The notes beneath the pieces were generated by a model. The model was not told the origin of the DNA and searched no databases. It worked only from the letters and a program-made list of their open reading frames with translations. From contig CANFWI010000024.1 of assembly GCA_947450675.1 (NCBI GenBank), forward strand, positions 1-45,114: DNA of 45,114 nt, read 5' to 3'. The stretch's first letter is position 1; every line of letters begins with the position of its first letter. The translations under genes were made by a program, and so were the position numbers. Of the stretch, positions 35,209 through 43,232 are shown piece after piece. This DNA comes from Comamonadaceae bacterium (GTDB lineage: Bacteria > Pseudomonadota > Gammaproteobacteria > Burkholderiales > Burkholderiaceae_C).

Positions 35209-36867
35209 TCAAACCTGTGTCTCTGGTGCCGCTACGTCTTGCTGGATCTGGTGCCAAAGGGCCAACTCATTGGCCGTCAGTCGATCCGATTGACGCGCCA
35301 CAGCTTCGAATTTTTCGCGATCCGTCATGATGCCCAGCTGCCTGATCTGGCTGATGAGGGTTTTGAAATGCTCAACCGCATGTTCGGCTTTGGTCGCGAT
35401 TTTGTGGATCGGCAGGGCTGACACGTCTTCCATCAGCAAACGTTCGCGCCGCGCTTTTTCAACCAATTGATCAACGTCTTGTTGCGTCAGGTGCAGGCGC
35501 TTGGCTTCCCGGTTGATCACCTCGGCTTCTTCGTCTGAAATCACACCGTCTTCGAGCATTTCATAGAGCTGATTTCTCAAGTTCTCACGCTCCATGCGCA
35601 ATTGGTCGGTGAAGGCCGATGACAGCAGCGCTGCCGGCACGGCAAAGATGCCAATGCCCATCAATGCCAGCACGATGGTCATGATCCTGCCCATCGTGGT
35701 CACCGGTGAAATGTCCCCGTAACCGACCGAGGCCAGCGTGATGACGGCCCAATAAATAGATTGCGGGATGTTTTCAAATTTGTCGGGCTGGGCATCGTGC
35801 TCAAACAAATAACCCAGACTGGCTGTCAAAACGACCAGCAGCAGCATGATGAATGCTGATGCGCTCATGACCGGCCATTCACGCGCGATGACTTTGGTCA
35901 ATGTCGTTGTCGCTCCCGTGTAGCGGGTCAGCTTGAGCAGCCGCATCAACCTAAAAACCCGCAAAAACCGCAGATCAAACAGATGGTGCAAAAAGGCTTC
36001 GAGGAAGAACGGCAGGATCGCCAGCAGGTCGACCAACATCGATGGCGACTTGCCATATTTAAGCCTGCCCGAAAGCGCTTTTTTGAAGTCCGGCTCCTCG
36101 ACACAGCAATACATGCGGACGCAGTACTCCAATGAAAAAATACCGACTGCCACCGCATCCAGCAAGATGAACTCAAGATTCAACACGTGGCTGATGCTCT
36201 GAACTGATTCGAGTATCACGGCGACAACTGAGATCATCACCCAGACCATGATGAATGAGTCAAACAGGCCGTGTAGGGTGCCGCCGAACTCACTCGGAAA
36301 GACCAGTGCGTGCATTTTTTGCCGGAAGCTACGGTCTTGGTTCAGATGGATGAACTCTTGCCATGCCGGCGTCAACACACGAAACAATTTGAGAATTCGT
36401 AGCAGTCGCAAAAACCGCAGCACCCGCAGGTCGACCGGAATGAACGCCTGCAAGTAAAAAGGTGCCACAGCCAGCAGGTCAATGATGGCAAAGGGACTGC
36501 TCAGGTAGCGTCTGCGGGGGCTGTTTGCGTTCTTGAATTCCGAGTCTTCAGGTGCGAGATACAGACGCAGCAAATACTCAATGCTGAAGACGCCGACAGA
36601 AAAGATGTCGAAGAAATGGAACCAAAGGCGGTACGGCTCATAGACGGCCGGTAGGTGTTCAAACAGCAGCGCCAACAGGTTGGCGACGATCAGAATGCCG
36701 ACCCAGCGATCGACATCTTTGTGTAAGTTGCCGGCGATCTTGGGGTCGATCAACCAAGCGTGAAGCCATTTCCGCAGGGGCCATGCGGGATCAATGTTTG
36801 CCGGTAGCTCGCCGATTTGGATCGACACATGGATGGCGTTGGCCGGTGTGGGTGTGCTTTGCGTCAA
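35209..36867 (-). CDS. Potassium channel with two tandem voltage-sensor domains
   Basis: A 552-residue membrane protein. The first voltage sensor spans about 52-165: S2 has Glu97, S3 has Asp130, and S4 has R148, R151, R154, R157, K160 and R163. A linker without a pore follows (165-200). The second sensor spans about 201-316: Glu247, Asp280, and R300, R303, R306, R309, K312 and R315. Then come one S5, a selectivity filter SVGYGD (380-385) and S6 (about 392-418). The cytoplasmic tail is helical and charged. The filter predicts K+ selectivity. Family channels normally have one sensor per pore. The start is a TTG overlapping the previous stop, with AGGTGG four bases upstream. Confidence 0.85.
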   Translation of the reverse strand: MTQSTPTPANAIHVSIQIGELPANIDPAWPLRKWLHAWLIDPKIAGNLHKDVDRWVGILIVANLLALLFEHLPAVYEPYRLWFHFFDIFSVGVFSIEYLLRLYLAPEDSEFKNANSPRRRYLSSPFAIIDLLAVAPFYLQAFIPVDLRVLRFLRLLRILKLFRVLTPAWQEFIHLNQDRSFRQKMHALVFPSEFGGTLHGLFDSFIMVWVMISVVAVILESVQSISHVLNLEFILLDAVAVGIFSLEYCVRMYCCVEEPDFKKALSGRLKYGKSPSMLVDLLAILPFFLEAFLHHLFDLRFLRVFRLMRLLKLTRYTGATTTLTKVIAREWPVMSASAFIMLLLVVLTASLGYLFEHDAQPDKFENIPQSIYWAVITLASVGYGDISPVTTMGRIMTIVLALMGIGIFAVPAALLSSAFTDQLRMERENLRNQLYEMLEDGVISDEEAEVINREAKRLHLTQQDVDQLVEKARRERLLMEDVSALPIHKIATKAEHAVEHFKTLISQIRQLGIMTDREKFEAVARQSDRLTANELALWHQIQQDVAAPETQV

Positions 36868-37421
36868 AATGCCACCTCTGTGGCTTGGCTTGGGTAAGCG
36901 CCTTGGTCACAAGCTGTCACGCGCAATTGCATTTTTTGGTCAATGGCGTCGCGATCCGTCAGCGGTGAGGGGTAAAACGCGGCTGCCGAACCGGGCGGCG
37001 TTGGCACCAGTTTTTCAATCACCAGTGCACCGGCCAATGATTTGTTGCTGGGGTCGCACTTGCTTGCAAAGACGAGCGGTTTTTGGGTGAAGGGGTTGTG
37101 CATGCCGGCCAGATGGCTTGCCGAATTCATCAACTTGGGCAGGCAGCCGGCCCAAGTATTGCCATTGGGAGTGGTCTCGTTGCCCGCGCAGACGCTGGGC
37201 TCAAAATTCTCTTTGAAGCGTTCCTCACCCATATGCTCCAGCCAAGTCGCCCAAGCCAATGCATTTTTTTTGCTGACTTCATTCTTCAGGCCTTCGGTGT
37301 AGGCCATGCGTCCGACCCCGGCGACTGCTATCAGCATCAAGGCCAGGAATCCCAGAAACAACGAGTCCGACAAGGTCGGTCGTTGGTGGACGGCTAGGGC
37401 AGTTGTGACGGGCGTTTGCAT
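36864..37421 (-). CDS. Single-pass membrane protein coupled to the channel gene, unknown family
   Basis: I do not recognise this protein. It has about 185 residues: a short cytoplasmic N-terminus, one hydrophobic helix at about 17-38 (LFLGFLALMLIAVAGVG), then a predicted periplasmic domain. That domain has four cysteines (VCAGNE, GCLPK, SKCDP, TACDQ), enough for two disulfides. The ATG at 37421 follows AGGGA with good spacing; an ATG at 37526 would add a 35-residue leader. Its stop overlaps the TTG of the channel gene, so the two are probably made together. An accessory subunit is a reasonable guess, not shown. Confidence 0.6.
   Translation of the reverse strand: MQTPVTTALAVHQRPTLSDSLFLGFLALMLIAVAGVGRMAYTEGLKNEVSKKNALAWATWLEHMGEERFKENFEPSVCAGNETTPNGNTWAGCLPKLMNSASHLAGMHNPFTQKPLVFASKCDPSNKSLAGALVIEKLVPTPPGSAAAFYPSPLTDRDAIDQKMQLRVTACDQGAYPSQATEVAF
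36872..36877 (-). promoter_or_regulatory. Ribosome binding site supporting the TTG start of the channel
   Basis: AGGTGG on the minus strand, inside the 3' end of the upstream gene, lies four bases before TTG 36867. There is no in-frame ATG before about residue 185 of the channel, well past the first sensor, so this non-ATG start is needed. Confidence 0.6.
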
Positions 37422-37641
37422 GCGTTGAAATCCCTGTGGGTTGGCTGGAGGCTGATGTCCAGACTCAGTTGTCAACGGATGTATCGGCACGAAATCGAAT
37501 AAGTTGAACCCGCAAGGCCAGCCCACTTTTAGAATTTTTCTAGTCGGTAACGGGCACTTTGAGTGATGTGTGAAGCAGGGTATTCCACGAGAATTTCATC
37601 GCAGCCAGTGAGGAGTGGGCCCCTTAGAATGTTTTTTAAGA

Positions 37642-37680
37642 CGGCTGTTGGCGGACTGCCACAGTTTTGCAGTCCAGCCG
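37642..37680 (+). other. Hairpin in the leader of the lyase operon
   Basis: CGGCT (37642-37646) pairs with AGCCG (37676-37680), and GGACTGC (37653-37659) pairs with GCAGTCC (37669-37675). This gives a 12-bp stem with a 6-base bulge and a 9-base loop. It lies about 95 bases before the lyase ATG. It lacks a T-run, so it is not a plain terminator. The role is unknown. Confidence 0.4.
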
Positions 37681-37773
37681 ACGCTTGTTCCCAGACTCAC
37701 TGAATCACTGACTTGGTGAGCATATTCATGCGCCAAGTGTTTAAACCAACCCGGCTCAATTTAATCCATACCC

Positions 37774-38664
37774 ATGCCCGATATGACCACCAACTTCCCG
37801 ACACTCATTTCTTTGTCCCAGCGACTCAAACAACCTGGGCTGGTGGTCGCCCCTGGCGTTCACGACATGGTGTCACTGCGGTTGGCGGACACCTTTGGCT
37901 TTGAGGCCCTGTACATGACGGGCTTTGGTACCGTCGCCTCCCACCTGGGCTTGCCTGACGCCGGCATTGCCACTTATTCCGACATGGTGGGGCGCGTCAA
38001 GGCGATGGCTTCGATGGCCCGTGCCCCCTTGATCGCTGACGGCGACACCGGCTATGGCGGTTTGTTGAATGTGTGCCATACCGTGCGCGGTTACGAATCG
38101 GCTGGAGCGGCGGCCATTCAGTTGGAAGACCAGGAATTCCCTAAAAAATGCGGCCACACGCCGGGCCGTCGTGTGATTCCCATGGCTGACATGGTGCGCA
38201 AAATTCAGGTCGCACGTGACTCACGCAGCAGCTCTGACTTTCTCATCATTGCCCGCACCGATGCGCGCAGCACATTGGGCCTTGATGAAGCGCTGCGTCG
38301 CGCGGAGGCCTATGGCCGCGCGGGTGCAGACATCCTCTTTGTTGAATCGCCAGAAACCGTCGAGGAGATGCAAAAAATCGGCCGCAGTACAGACCTGCCG
38401 CTGATCGCCAACATGGTGGAAGGCGGGCGCACGCCGGTGCTGAGTCAACGTGAGCTGGAGACCATCGGCTACAAAATCGCCATCTTCCCAGTGACGGCTT
38501 TGCTCGCCGCCACAGAGGCCATGAAAACGGTTTACAGCCAGCTTAAAAATACCGGCTCATCTGCGGGGGCTGCGGTTCCGTTGATGCCGTTTGGCGACTT
38601 GACACACCTCATGGGATTCCAGGAAGTTTGGGATTTTGACAAGCGCTACGCTGAAGAAAACTGA
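37774..38664 (+). CDS. Isocitrate lyase/PEP mutase superfamily lyase
   Basis: A 296-residue lyase. It carries KKCGH at 124-128, the catalytic loop of true C-C lyases such as 2-methylisocitrate and 2,3-dimethylmalate lyase. Metal-binding residues are in ADGDTGYG (Asp89, Asp91) and QLED (Glu118). The reaction is likely cleavage of a malate- or citrate-like acid into pyruvate or glyoxylate plus another acid. It lacks the usual prp neighbours, so a methylcitrate-cycle role is not favoured. A Bug receptor follows 37 bases later and then an SDR, suggesting a small carboxylate-catabolic operon. The ATG has no good ribosome site. Confidence 0.85.
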   Translation: MPDMTTNFPTLISLSQRLKQPGLVVAPGVHDMVSLRLADTFGFEALYMTGFGTVASHLGLPDAGIATYSDMVGRVKAMASMARAPLIADGDTGYGGLLNVCHTVRGYESAGAAAIQLEDQEFPKKCGHTPGRRVIPMADMVRKIQVARDSRSSSDFLIIARTDARSTLGLDEALRRAEAYGRAGADILFVESPETVEEMQKIGRSTDLPLIANMVEGGRTPVLSQRELETIGYKIAIFPVTALLAATEAMKTVYSQLKNTGSSAGAAVPLMPFGDLTHLMGFQEVWDFDKRYAEEN

Positions 38665-38701
38665 AGCGAATTAAAACCAAATAAAACGACAAGAGACAAA
38701 A

Positions 38702-39739
38702 ATGAAAAATTACATATCCTTGCAGCAGACATCTTTGCGTTCATCCGGTGGCCGAAGAAGTTGCTTGTCAATCGCCGCCATGGCGACCGTCTCCGTTCTG
38801 ATCTTTGGCGGCGTCACGACCGTTGCACAAGCGCAAGACAGTTGGCCAAATAAACCGATCCGGCTTGTTGTCCCGTTCACCCCGGGGGGCGTTACCGACA
38901 CCACCGCCCGCGTGATCGCCGACAACTTAGGCAAGCGTCTCGGCCAAAGTATCGTGGTCGACAACAGGCCGGGTGCGTCGGGCAACATCGGCACCGCCAT
39001 GGTTAAAAATGCGGCACCAGATGGATACACCTTGGTGTTGGGCTTTGACGGCACGATGGTGATCAACCCGCATGTCTTTTCAAAACTGCCCTTCGACACG
39101 CTCAAGGATTTCACGCCGATTGGAAAAATTGGTGACGCCACTCTGATCTTGGTGGCCCATCCTGACACGCCCGTCAAGAGTTTGGCCGATGTGATCGCAC
39201 TGTCTAAAAGCACGCCGGGCGGTTTGTCTTTTGGCACATCCGGCACCGGTGGAACCCCCCACATTGCCGGCGAGTTGTTGAAACTTAAAACCGGCGCCAA
39301 GCTGGTTCATGTGCCCTACAAAGGCGGTGGTCAGGCCATGACGGATGTCGTCGGTGGGACTATTCCTCTGGTCTACACCGCAGTCGCTGGCGCCCATGGA
39401 TTCGTCAAGTCGGGCAAGTTGCGAGCCGTGGCGGTGTCCAGCGCGCACCGTTCGTCGGCATTGCCCGATGTGCCGACGTTTATCGAGTCCGGGGTGCCTG
39501 ATTTTGTGGTCAATTCATGGGTCGGTTTGCTGGCCCCTGCGAACTTGCCAGCCGCCATTGCCAACCGGCTGAACACGGATTTGAACGCCGTACTGAACGA
39601 CCCGGCCGTGCGCGAGAGACTTCGCGTTTTGGGGATTGACGCGACGCCGGGCAGTGCTGAGCAATTCCGTGACGAAATGCGTCGTGACCTCGCTCGTTAT
39701 GGTGAAGTCGTCAAGGCTGCCGGCATTTCGGTCGAGTGA
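38702..39739 (+). CDS. Bug-type periplasmic substrate-binding protein
   Basis: A 345-residue Bug receptor with a long leader (hydrophobic core at about 24-38, cleavage near AQAQ). PFTPGGVTD, APDGYT and YKGGGQAM follow. The ATG is preceded by AAGAGA. It stands between the lyase and the SDR on the same strand, so it probably brings in the lyase substrate or a precursor. It lacks an adjacent permease. Confidence 0.9.
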   Translation: MKNYISLQQTSLRSSGGRRSCLSIAAMATVSVLIFGGVTTVAQAQDSWPNKPIRLVVPFTPGGVTDTTARVIADNLGKRLGQSIVVDNRPGASGNIGTAMVKNAAPDGYTLVLGFDGTMVINPHVFSKLPFDTLKDFTPIGKIGDATLILVAHPDTPVKSLADVIALSKSTPGGLSFGTSGTGGTPHIAGELLKLKTGAKLVHVPYKGGGQAMTDVVGGTIPLVYTAVAGAHGFVKSGKLRAVAVSSAHRSSALPDVPTFIESGVPDFVVNSWVGLLAPANLPAAIANRLNTDLNAVLNDPAVRERLRVLGIDATPGSAEQFRDEMRRDLARYGEVVKAAGISVE

Positions 39740-39777
39740 GTTCGCGCTCCCACTTTTTTTGCCAATAAGGACACCTC

Positions 39778-40578
39778 ATGGATTTAAAACTCTCCGGTCA
39801 ACACGTGCTCATCACCGGTGGTAGCAAGGGGATTGGCTTGGCCTGCGCCCAAGGATTTTTGCGCGAGGGGGCGAAGGTCAGTTTGGTCTCTAGGAGCGCG
39901 GCCAATTTGGACACGGCATTCGAGGCCTTGCTGTTGGCGCAGCCAGAGGCCAAGGCCCGCATCGGCGTGTTCGCCGCCGACCTCAAAGTGCCGGCCGATG
40001 CTGAACGTGCGTTGTCGCAGGCTGAGGCCTTGCATGGGACGGTCGATGTGCTGGTTAATTCAGCCGGCGCCGCCCAACGCACCGTGCCCGATGAGCTGAA
40101 CGCCCAAGCTTGGCGCGACGCCATGGATGCCAAGTTTTTCACCTACGTGCACATGATTGACTTGGTGGTGAAAAAAATGGGGCTGCGCGGGCAGGGCGCT
40201 ATCGTCAACATCGTCGGCGCTGGCGGCAAGGTGGCGAGTCCTTACCATTTGCCCGGTGGTGCCGCGAATGCGGCTCTGATGCTGATCAGCGCCGGCTTGG
40301 CGGCCGCCTATGGCCCCAAAGGGGTTCGCATCAATGCCGTGAATCCGGGGGCGACTTTCACGGACAGGCTGAAAACCGGCCTCGCCACGGCCGCCAAACT
40401 CAGCGATATTTCAGTGGAAGAGGCATTGACGCGGGCCACACAAAATGTGCCGCTCGGTCGCTTGGCGCAGCCCGAAGAAATTGCCAATGCCGTGCTGTTT
40501 TTGGCCTCGCCATGCGCCAGTTACGTGACGGGGGTGAACTTGACGATGGACGGAGCGGCCACGCCGATGGTGGTCTAA
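39778..40578 (+). CDS. SDR-family protein lacking the catalytic Tyr/Lys
   Basis: A 266-residue Rossmann-fold protein of the short-chain dehydrogenase family. The cofactor loop TGGSKGIG (13-20) and NSAG (94-97) are intact, and INAVNPGATFTD follows as usual. The active-site YxxxK, expected before the AAL helix, is absent. The region reads PYHLPGGAANAAL, so Gly160 stands for Tyr and Asn164 for Lys, and no Ser is at the expected place about 13 residues before. It may bind NAD(P) but should not work by the standard mechanism. AAGGA precedes the ATG. It is the last gene of the lyase-Bug operon, 10 bases from the convergent S4 gene. Confidence 0.82.
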   Translation: MDLKLSGQHVLITGGSKGIGLACAQGFLREGAKVSLVSRSAANLDTAFEALLLAQPEAKARIGVFAADLKVPADAERALSQAEALHGTVDVLVNSAGAAQRTVPDELNAQAWRDAMDAKFFTYVHMIDLVVKKMGLRGQGAIVNIVGAGGKVASPYHLPGGAANAALMLISAGLAAAYGPKGVRINAVNPGATFTDRLKTGLATAAKLSDISVEEALTRATQNVPLGRLAQPEEIANAVLFLASPCASYVTGVNLTMDGAATPMVV

Positions 40579-40588
40579 GCTGCTGCGG

Positions 40589-40990
40589 TCAATCGACTGA
40601 GGCGCTCCAGCGGTCGCCCCAGCTTTTGTCCATGCTGCGGCGGTCACGCTTGGTTGGACGGCCGTGTTCAATGCTGTCAGCAGGCTCGTTGTTGAGCTTG
40701 CGATGTTCGACAGCCTGCTCTCTGCTGGCGATGCTCTCAGGCGTTTCTTCGTACAACAACTGGGCCACGGGCGCTGCCCCGCGCTGCATGCTCAAGCCTT
40801 TGACGACCACCGTTCGCAGCACCGGCCCTTGGCGCATGGCCACCGTGTCGCCAACCTTGACGTCGCGGGCGGGCTTGACATCTTGACCGTTGATCTGAAT
40901 TCGGCCTTTGTCTATTTCTTCAGCCGCCAAGGTGCGTGTTTTGTAAAAGCGTGCAGACCACAGCCATTTGTCGATGCGCATTTTTTCCAT
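40589..40990 (-). CDS. hslR: S4-domain RNA-binding protein, Hsp15-like
   Basis: A 133-residue basic protein. MRIDKWLWSARFYKTRTLA starting at residue 4, and GRIQINGQDVKPARDVKVGD, are the S4 RNA-binding domain as in Hsp15. Hsp15 binds stalled 50S subunits that carry a nascent chain and helps ribosome recycling after heat stress. The C-terminal third is charged and Lys/Arg-rich. An ATG at 40981 is an equally possible start. It lies six bases after the end of the histidine kinase gene on the same strand, a linkage with no evident meaning. Confidence 0.85.
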   Translation of the reverse strand: MEKMRIDKWLWSARFYKTRTLAAEEIDKGRIQINGQDVKPARDVKVGDTVAMRQGPVLRTVVVKGLSMQRGAAPVAQLLYEETPESIASREQAVEHRKLNNEPADSIEHGRPTKRDRRSMDKSWGDRWSASVD

Positions 40991-40996
40991 GCCTCA

Positions 40997-42433
40997 TTAT
41001 TGATGAATCAACGGCAAGCGTACGGTCGCGTCTAAGCCACTGATGCGGCCTTGATCAACCCGGTTCTCGAGCGAGATCGTACCGCCCAGCGCCAACACGA
41101 TGTCATGGCAAATCGCCAGTCCTAGGCCGGAGCCTTCGCGCACATTACCGGCTGAAAAAGGTTGAAACAGCCGCGCGGCTAATTCGCTTGAAATGCCCGG
41201 CCCGCTGTCGCTCACGGTCAAGGCCAGCTGCGTGTTGTCTGTCACCAGCCGCACGCTCAGCGGCCCGCCCACAGGGCAATGCTTGATGGCGTTGTGCAGC
41301 AGATTGCGGCACAGCTCGCCCAGCATCCATTCGTGGGCCAGCACGTTGGCCGGCATGGTTTCAATGTCAAAGTCCAACTCGCGGTCGGCCATCAGCGGCG
41401 CCAAGTCAAGTGCGACTTCGCGCACCACATCGGCCAGATTCATGGCTTGCAGGTCGGCTTGCTGGCGCAATTGTTCGACCTTGGCCAGCGCCAGCATCTG
41501 GTTCGCCAGCAAGGTGGCACGGTCAACCGTCTGGCTGATGTCGCTCAAGGCTTCGCGGGCCTCCATGTCGCCGCGCAGGGCTGATTGCACTTGCACCTTC
41601 AGCACAGCCAGCGGCGTGCGCAATTGGTGTGCGGCATCGCGCACAAAGCGCTTTTGGTTGCTCAGCAGGTTGTCAAGGCGGCGCATGACTTGGTTGGTGG
41701 CTTCCACCAAAGGCAGCAGTTCGCGCGGGGCGTCAGCTGCCGAAATGGGCGTCAGGTCGTTCGCCGGCCGCGCTTGCAACTCTGCGCTGAGCCGGCGCAC
41801 TGGGCGGGTGGCGCGTTGCACCACGATCACGGCGACCAAGGCGATGACAGCCAGCAGCAGGGCTTGCCGCCACAGCGTGTCGAACAAGATTTTTTGCGCC
41901 AAGGTCGTGCGCAGTTCCAGGGTTTCGGCCACCTGAATCACCGCCATGGCCCGGCCGCTGGCGCTCACCACCGGTTGCAGCAACACGGCGACGCGCACCG
42001 CCTCGCCTTCAAAAATGTCATCGTAAAAATCGACCAAGGCTGAATAGGCGGGCTTGGGCTTGATGCTGCCGCGCCAAAAGGGCAATTGCGGAAAGCCGGA
42101 AACCATTTCGCCGTTCAGGCTCGACACACGGTAGAACAAACGGCTTTGGTTGTCGGCCTCAAAAGCTTCCAGTGCGGCATAGGGCACGGTCACGCGCAGC
42201 TCGGACTGTTCGTCGTAGCCACTGACGTCGAGTTGCTCACCAATGGATTTAGCTGACGCCAGCAGCGTGCGGTCGTAAGCGGTGTTGACGGCGCTGAGCG
42301 CTTGTTGGTAGAGGCTGAAGGTGTTGACGATCACCAGCACCCCAACCGGCACCAAAATGCCCAGCAGCAGATAGCGCCGCAGTGAACCCGGGCGTGCTGC
42401 GGTTTGCTCTGGCTTCGTAGTCGGTGCCGTCAC
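40997..42433 (-). CDS. tctE: Sensor histidine kinase of the tricarboxylate (TctDE) type
   Basis: A membrane kinase of 478 residues. Helices lie at about 20-41 and 187-206 around a periplasmic sensor region. After a HAMP-like linker come the H-box FVRDAAHQLRTPL (His269), the N-box NLLHNAIKHC, and DSGPGIS and GSGLGLAIC. The GTG start overlaps the stop of the regulator gene (GTGA). It lies next to divergent tctC/B/A genes, the arrangement known for TctDE, which turns on tricarboxylate uptake when the ligand is present. The ligand here is unknown. Confidence 0.9.
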   Translation of the reverse strand: MTAPTTKPEQTAARPGSLRRYLLLGILVPVGVLVIVNTFSLYQQALSAVNTAYDRTLLASAKSIGEQLDVSGYDEQSELRVTVPYAALEAFEADNQSRLFYRVSSLNGEMVSGFPQLPFWRGSIKPKPAYSALVDFYDDIFEGEAVRVAVLLQPVVSASGRAMAVIQVAETLELRTTLAQKILFDTLWRQALLLAVIALVAVIVVQRATRPVRRLSAELQARPANDLTPISAADAPRELLPLVEATNQVMRRLDNLLSNQKRFVRDAAHQLRTPLAVLKVQVQSALRGDMEAREALSDISQTVDRATLLANQMLALAKVEQLRQQADLQAMNLADVVREVALDLAPLMADRELDFDIETMPANVLAHEWMLGELCRNLLHNAIKHCPVGGPLSVRLVTDNTQLALTVSDSGPGISSELAARLFQPFSAGNVREGSGLGLAICHDIVLALGGTISLENRVDQGRISGLDATVRLPLIHQ

Positions 42434-43131
42434 GCTTTGACCTTCAGCAGGTAACCCAAGCCGCGCAGCGTGACCAGCGTGACGCCCGTGCCGACCAATT
42501 TTTTACGCAGCCGGTAAACCACGACCTCAACTGCTTCGTACTGCACATCGGCTTCGCCCGGAAAAACCAATTCAAAGAGCCGCTCTTTGGAGACCGCCTG
42601 CCCGGGTTTGACGATCAGTCCGTGCAGCAGGGCTTGTTCGCGCGGCGTGAGTTCAAGAACCTGGTCGCGGTGGTAGATGGCGCCACTTTCTTTGTCGTAG
42701 CGCAGGCCGCCAACCCAGTGGGCATCGCTGGAGTCTGTCTCACTGGCCCGGCCAAGGGCGGCGCGCCTGCGGCCCAGTGCGCGCAGTCTGGCTTCGAGTT
42801 CGTCCAGGTCAAAGGGCTTGGGCAGGTAGTCGTCTGCACCGGAGTTGAGCCCGATGATTTTGTCGCCCACGGTGCCGCGTGCGGTCAGGATCAGCACCGG
42901 TGTGAGCAGCCCTTGGCGTCTGGCTTGCGCCAGCACTTGCAGTCCGTCGAGGCCGGGCAAGCTGAGGTCCAGCACCACCACATCCGGCTGGGTGGCGGTC
43001 CATTGCGCCAGCGCCAGCCGGCCATCGGTACAGCCGGTCACGGCCATGCCGCGCCGACGCAGGGCGCGTTGCAGGGCAGTTTGCATGGAGGCGTCGTCTT
43101 CGATCAGCAACAAAGTCAGGGTCTGCGTCAT
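42430..43131 (-). CDS. tctD: OmpR-type response regulator (TctD)
   Basis: A 233-residue response regulator. The receiver has Glu11-Asp12-Asp13, phospho-acceptor Asp55 (VLDLSLPG), Thr83 and Lys105. A winged-helix output domain ends in LVTLRGLGYLL. I chose the ATG at 43131, which gives the standard MTQTLTLLLIEDD start; an in-frame start at 43221 would only add leader sequence. It is coupled to the kinase by a 4-base overlap and divergent from the tctC gene about 100 bases away, which it probably activates. Confidence 0.92.
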   Translation of the reverse strand: MTQTLTLLLIEDDASMQTALQRALRRRGMAVTGCTDGRLALAQWTATQPDVVVLDLSLPGLDGLQVLAQARRQGLLTPVLILTARGTVGDKIIGLNSGADDYLPKPFDLDELEARLRALGRRRAALGRASETDSSDAHWVGGLRYDKESGAIYHRDQVLELTPREQALLHGLIVKPGQAVSKERLFELVFPGEADVQYEAVEVVVYRLRKKLVGTGVTLVTLRGLGYLLKVKA

Positions 43132-43144
43132 GGGCAGCACATTA

Positions 43145-43180
43145 GCACTTTCCCTAGTGCATCTAGACAGCCGATTGACA
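43145..43180. promoter_or_regulatory. Dyad and -35-like element between tctD and tctC
   Basis: GCACT-N6-AGTGC (43145-43160) lies 15 bases before a perfect TTGACA (43175-43180) reading toward tctC. No good -10 is found at the normal distance, as is common for activator-dependent promoters. The dyad is a candidate TctD site. Confidence 0.35.
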
Positions 43181-43232
43181 GGATGTGGGTGCATGATGAG
43201 TTGGAAACCAAAATTCACCAAAGGAGACTCCC

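Noticed and set aside
37774..38664. Lyase as prpB (methylisocitrate lyase)
   Set aside because: KKCGH fits, but no prpC, prpD or acnD is adjacent and the neighbours are Bug and SDR, so I gave only the superfamily.
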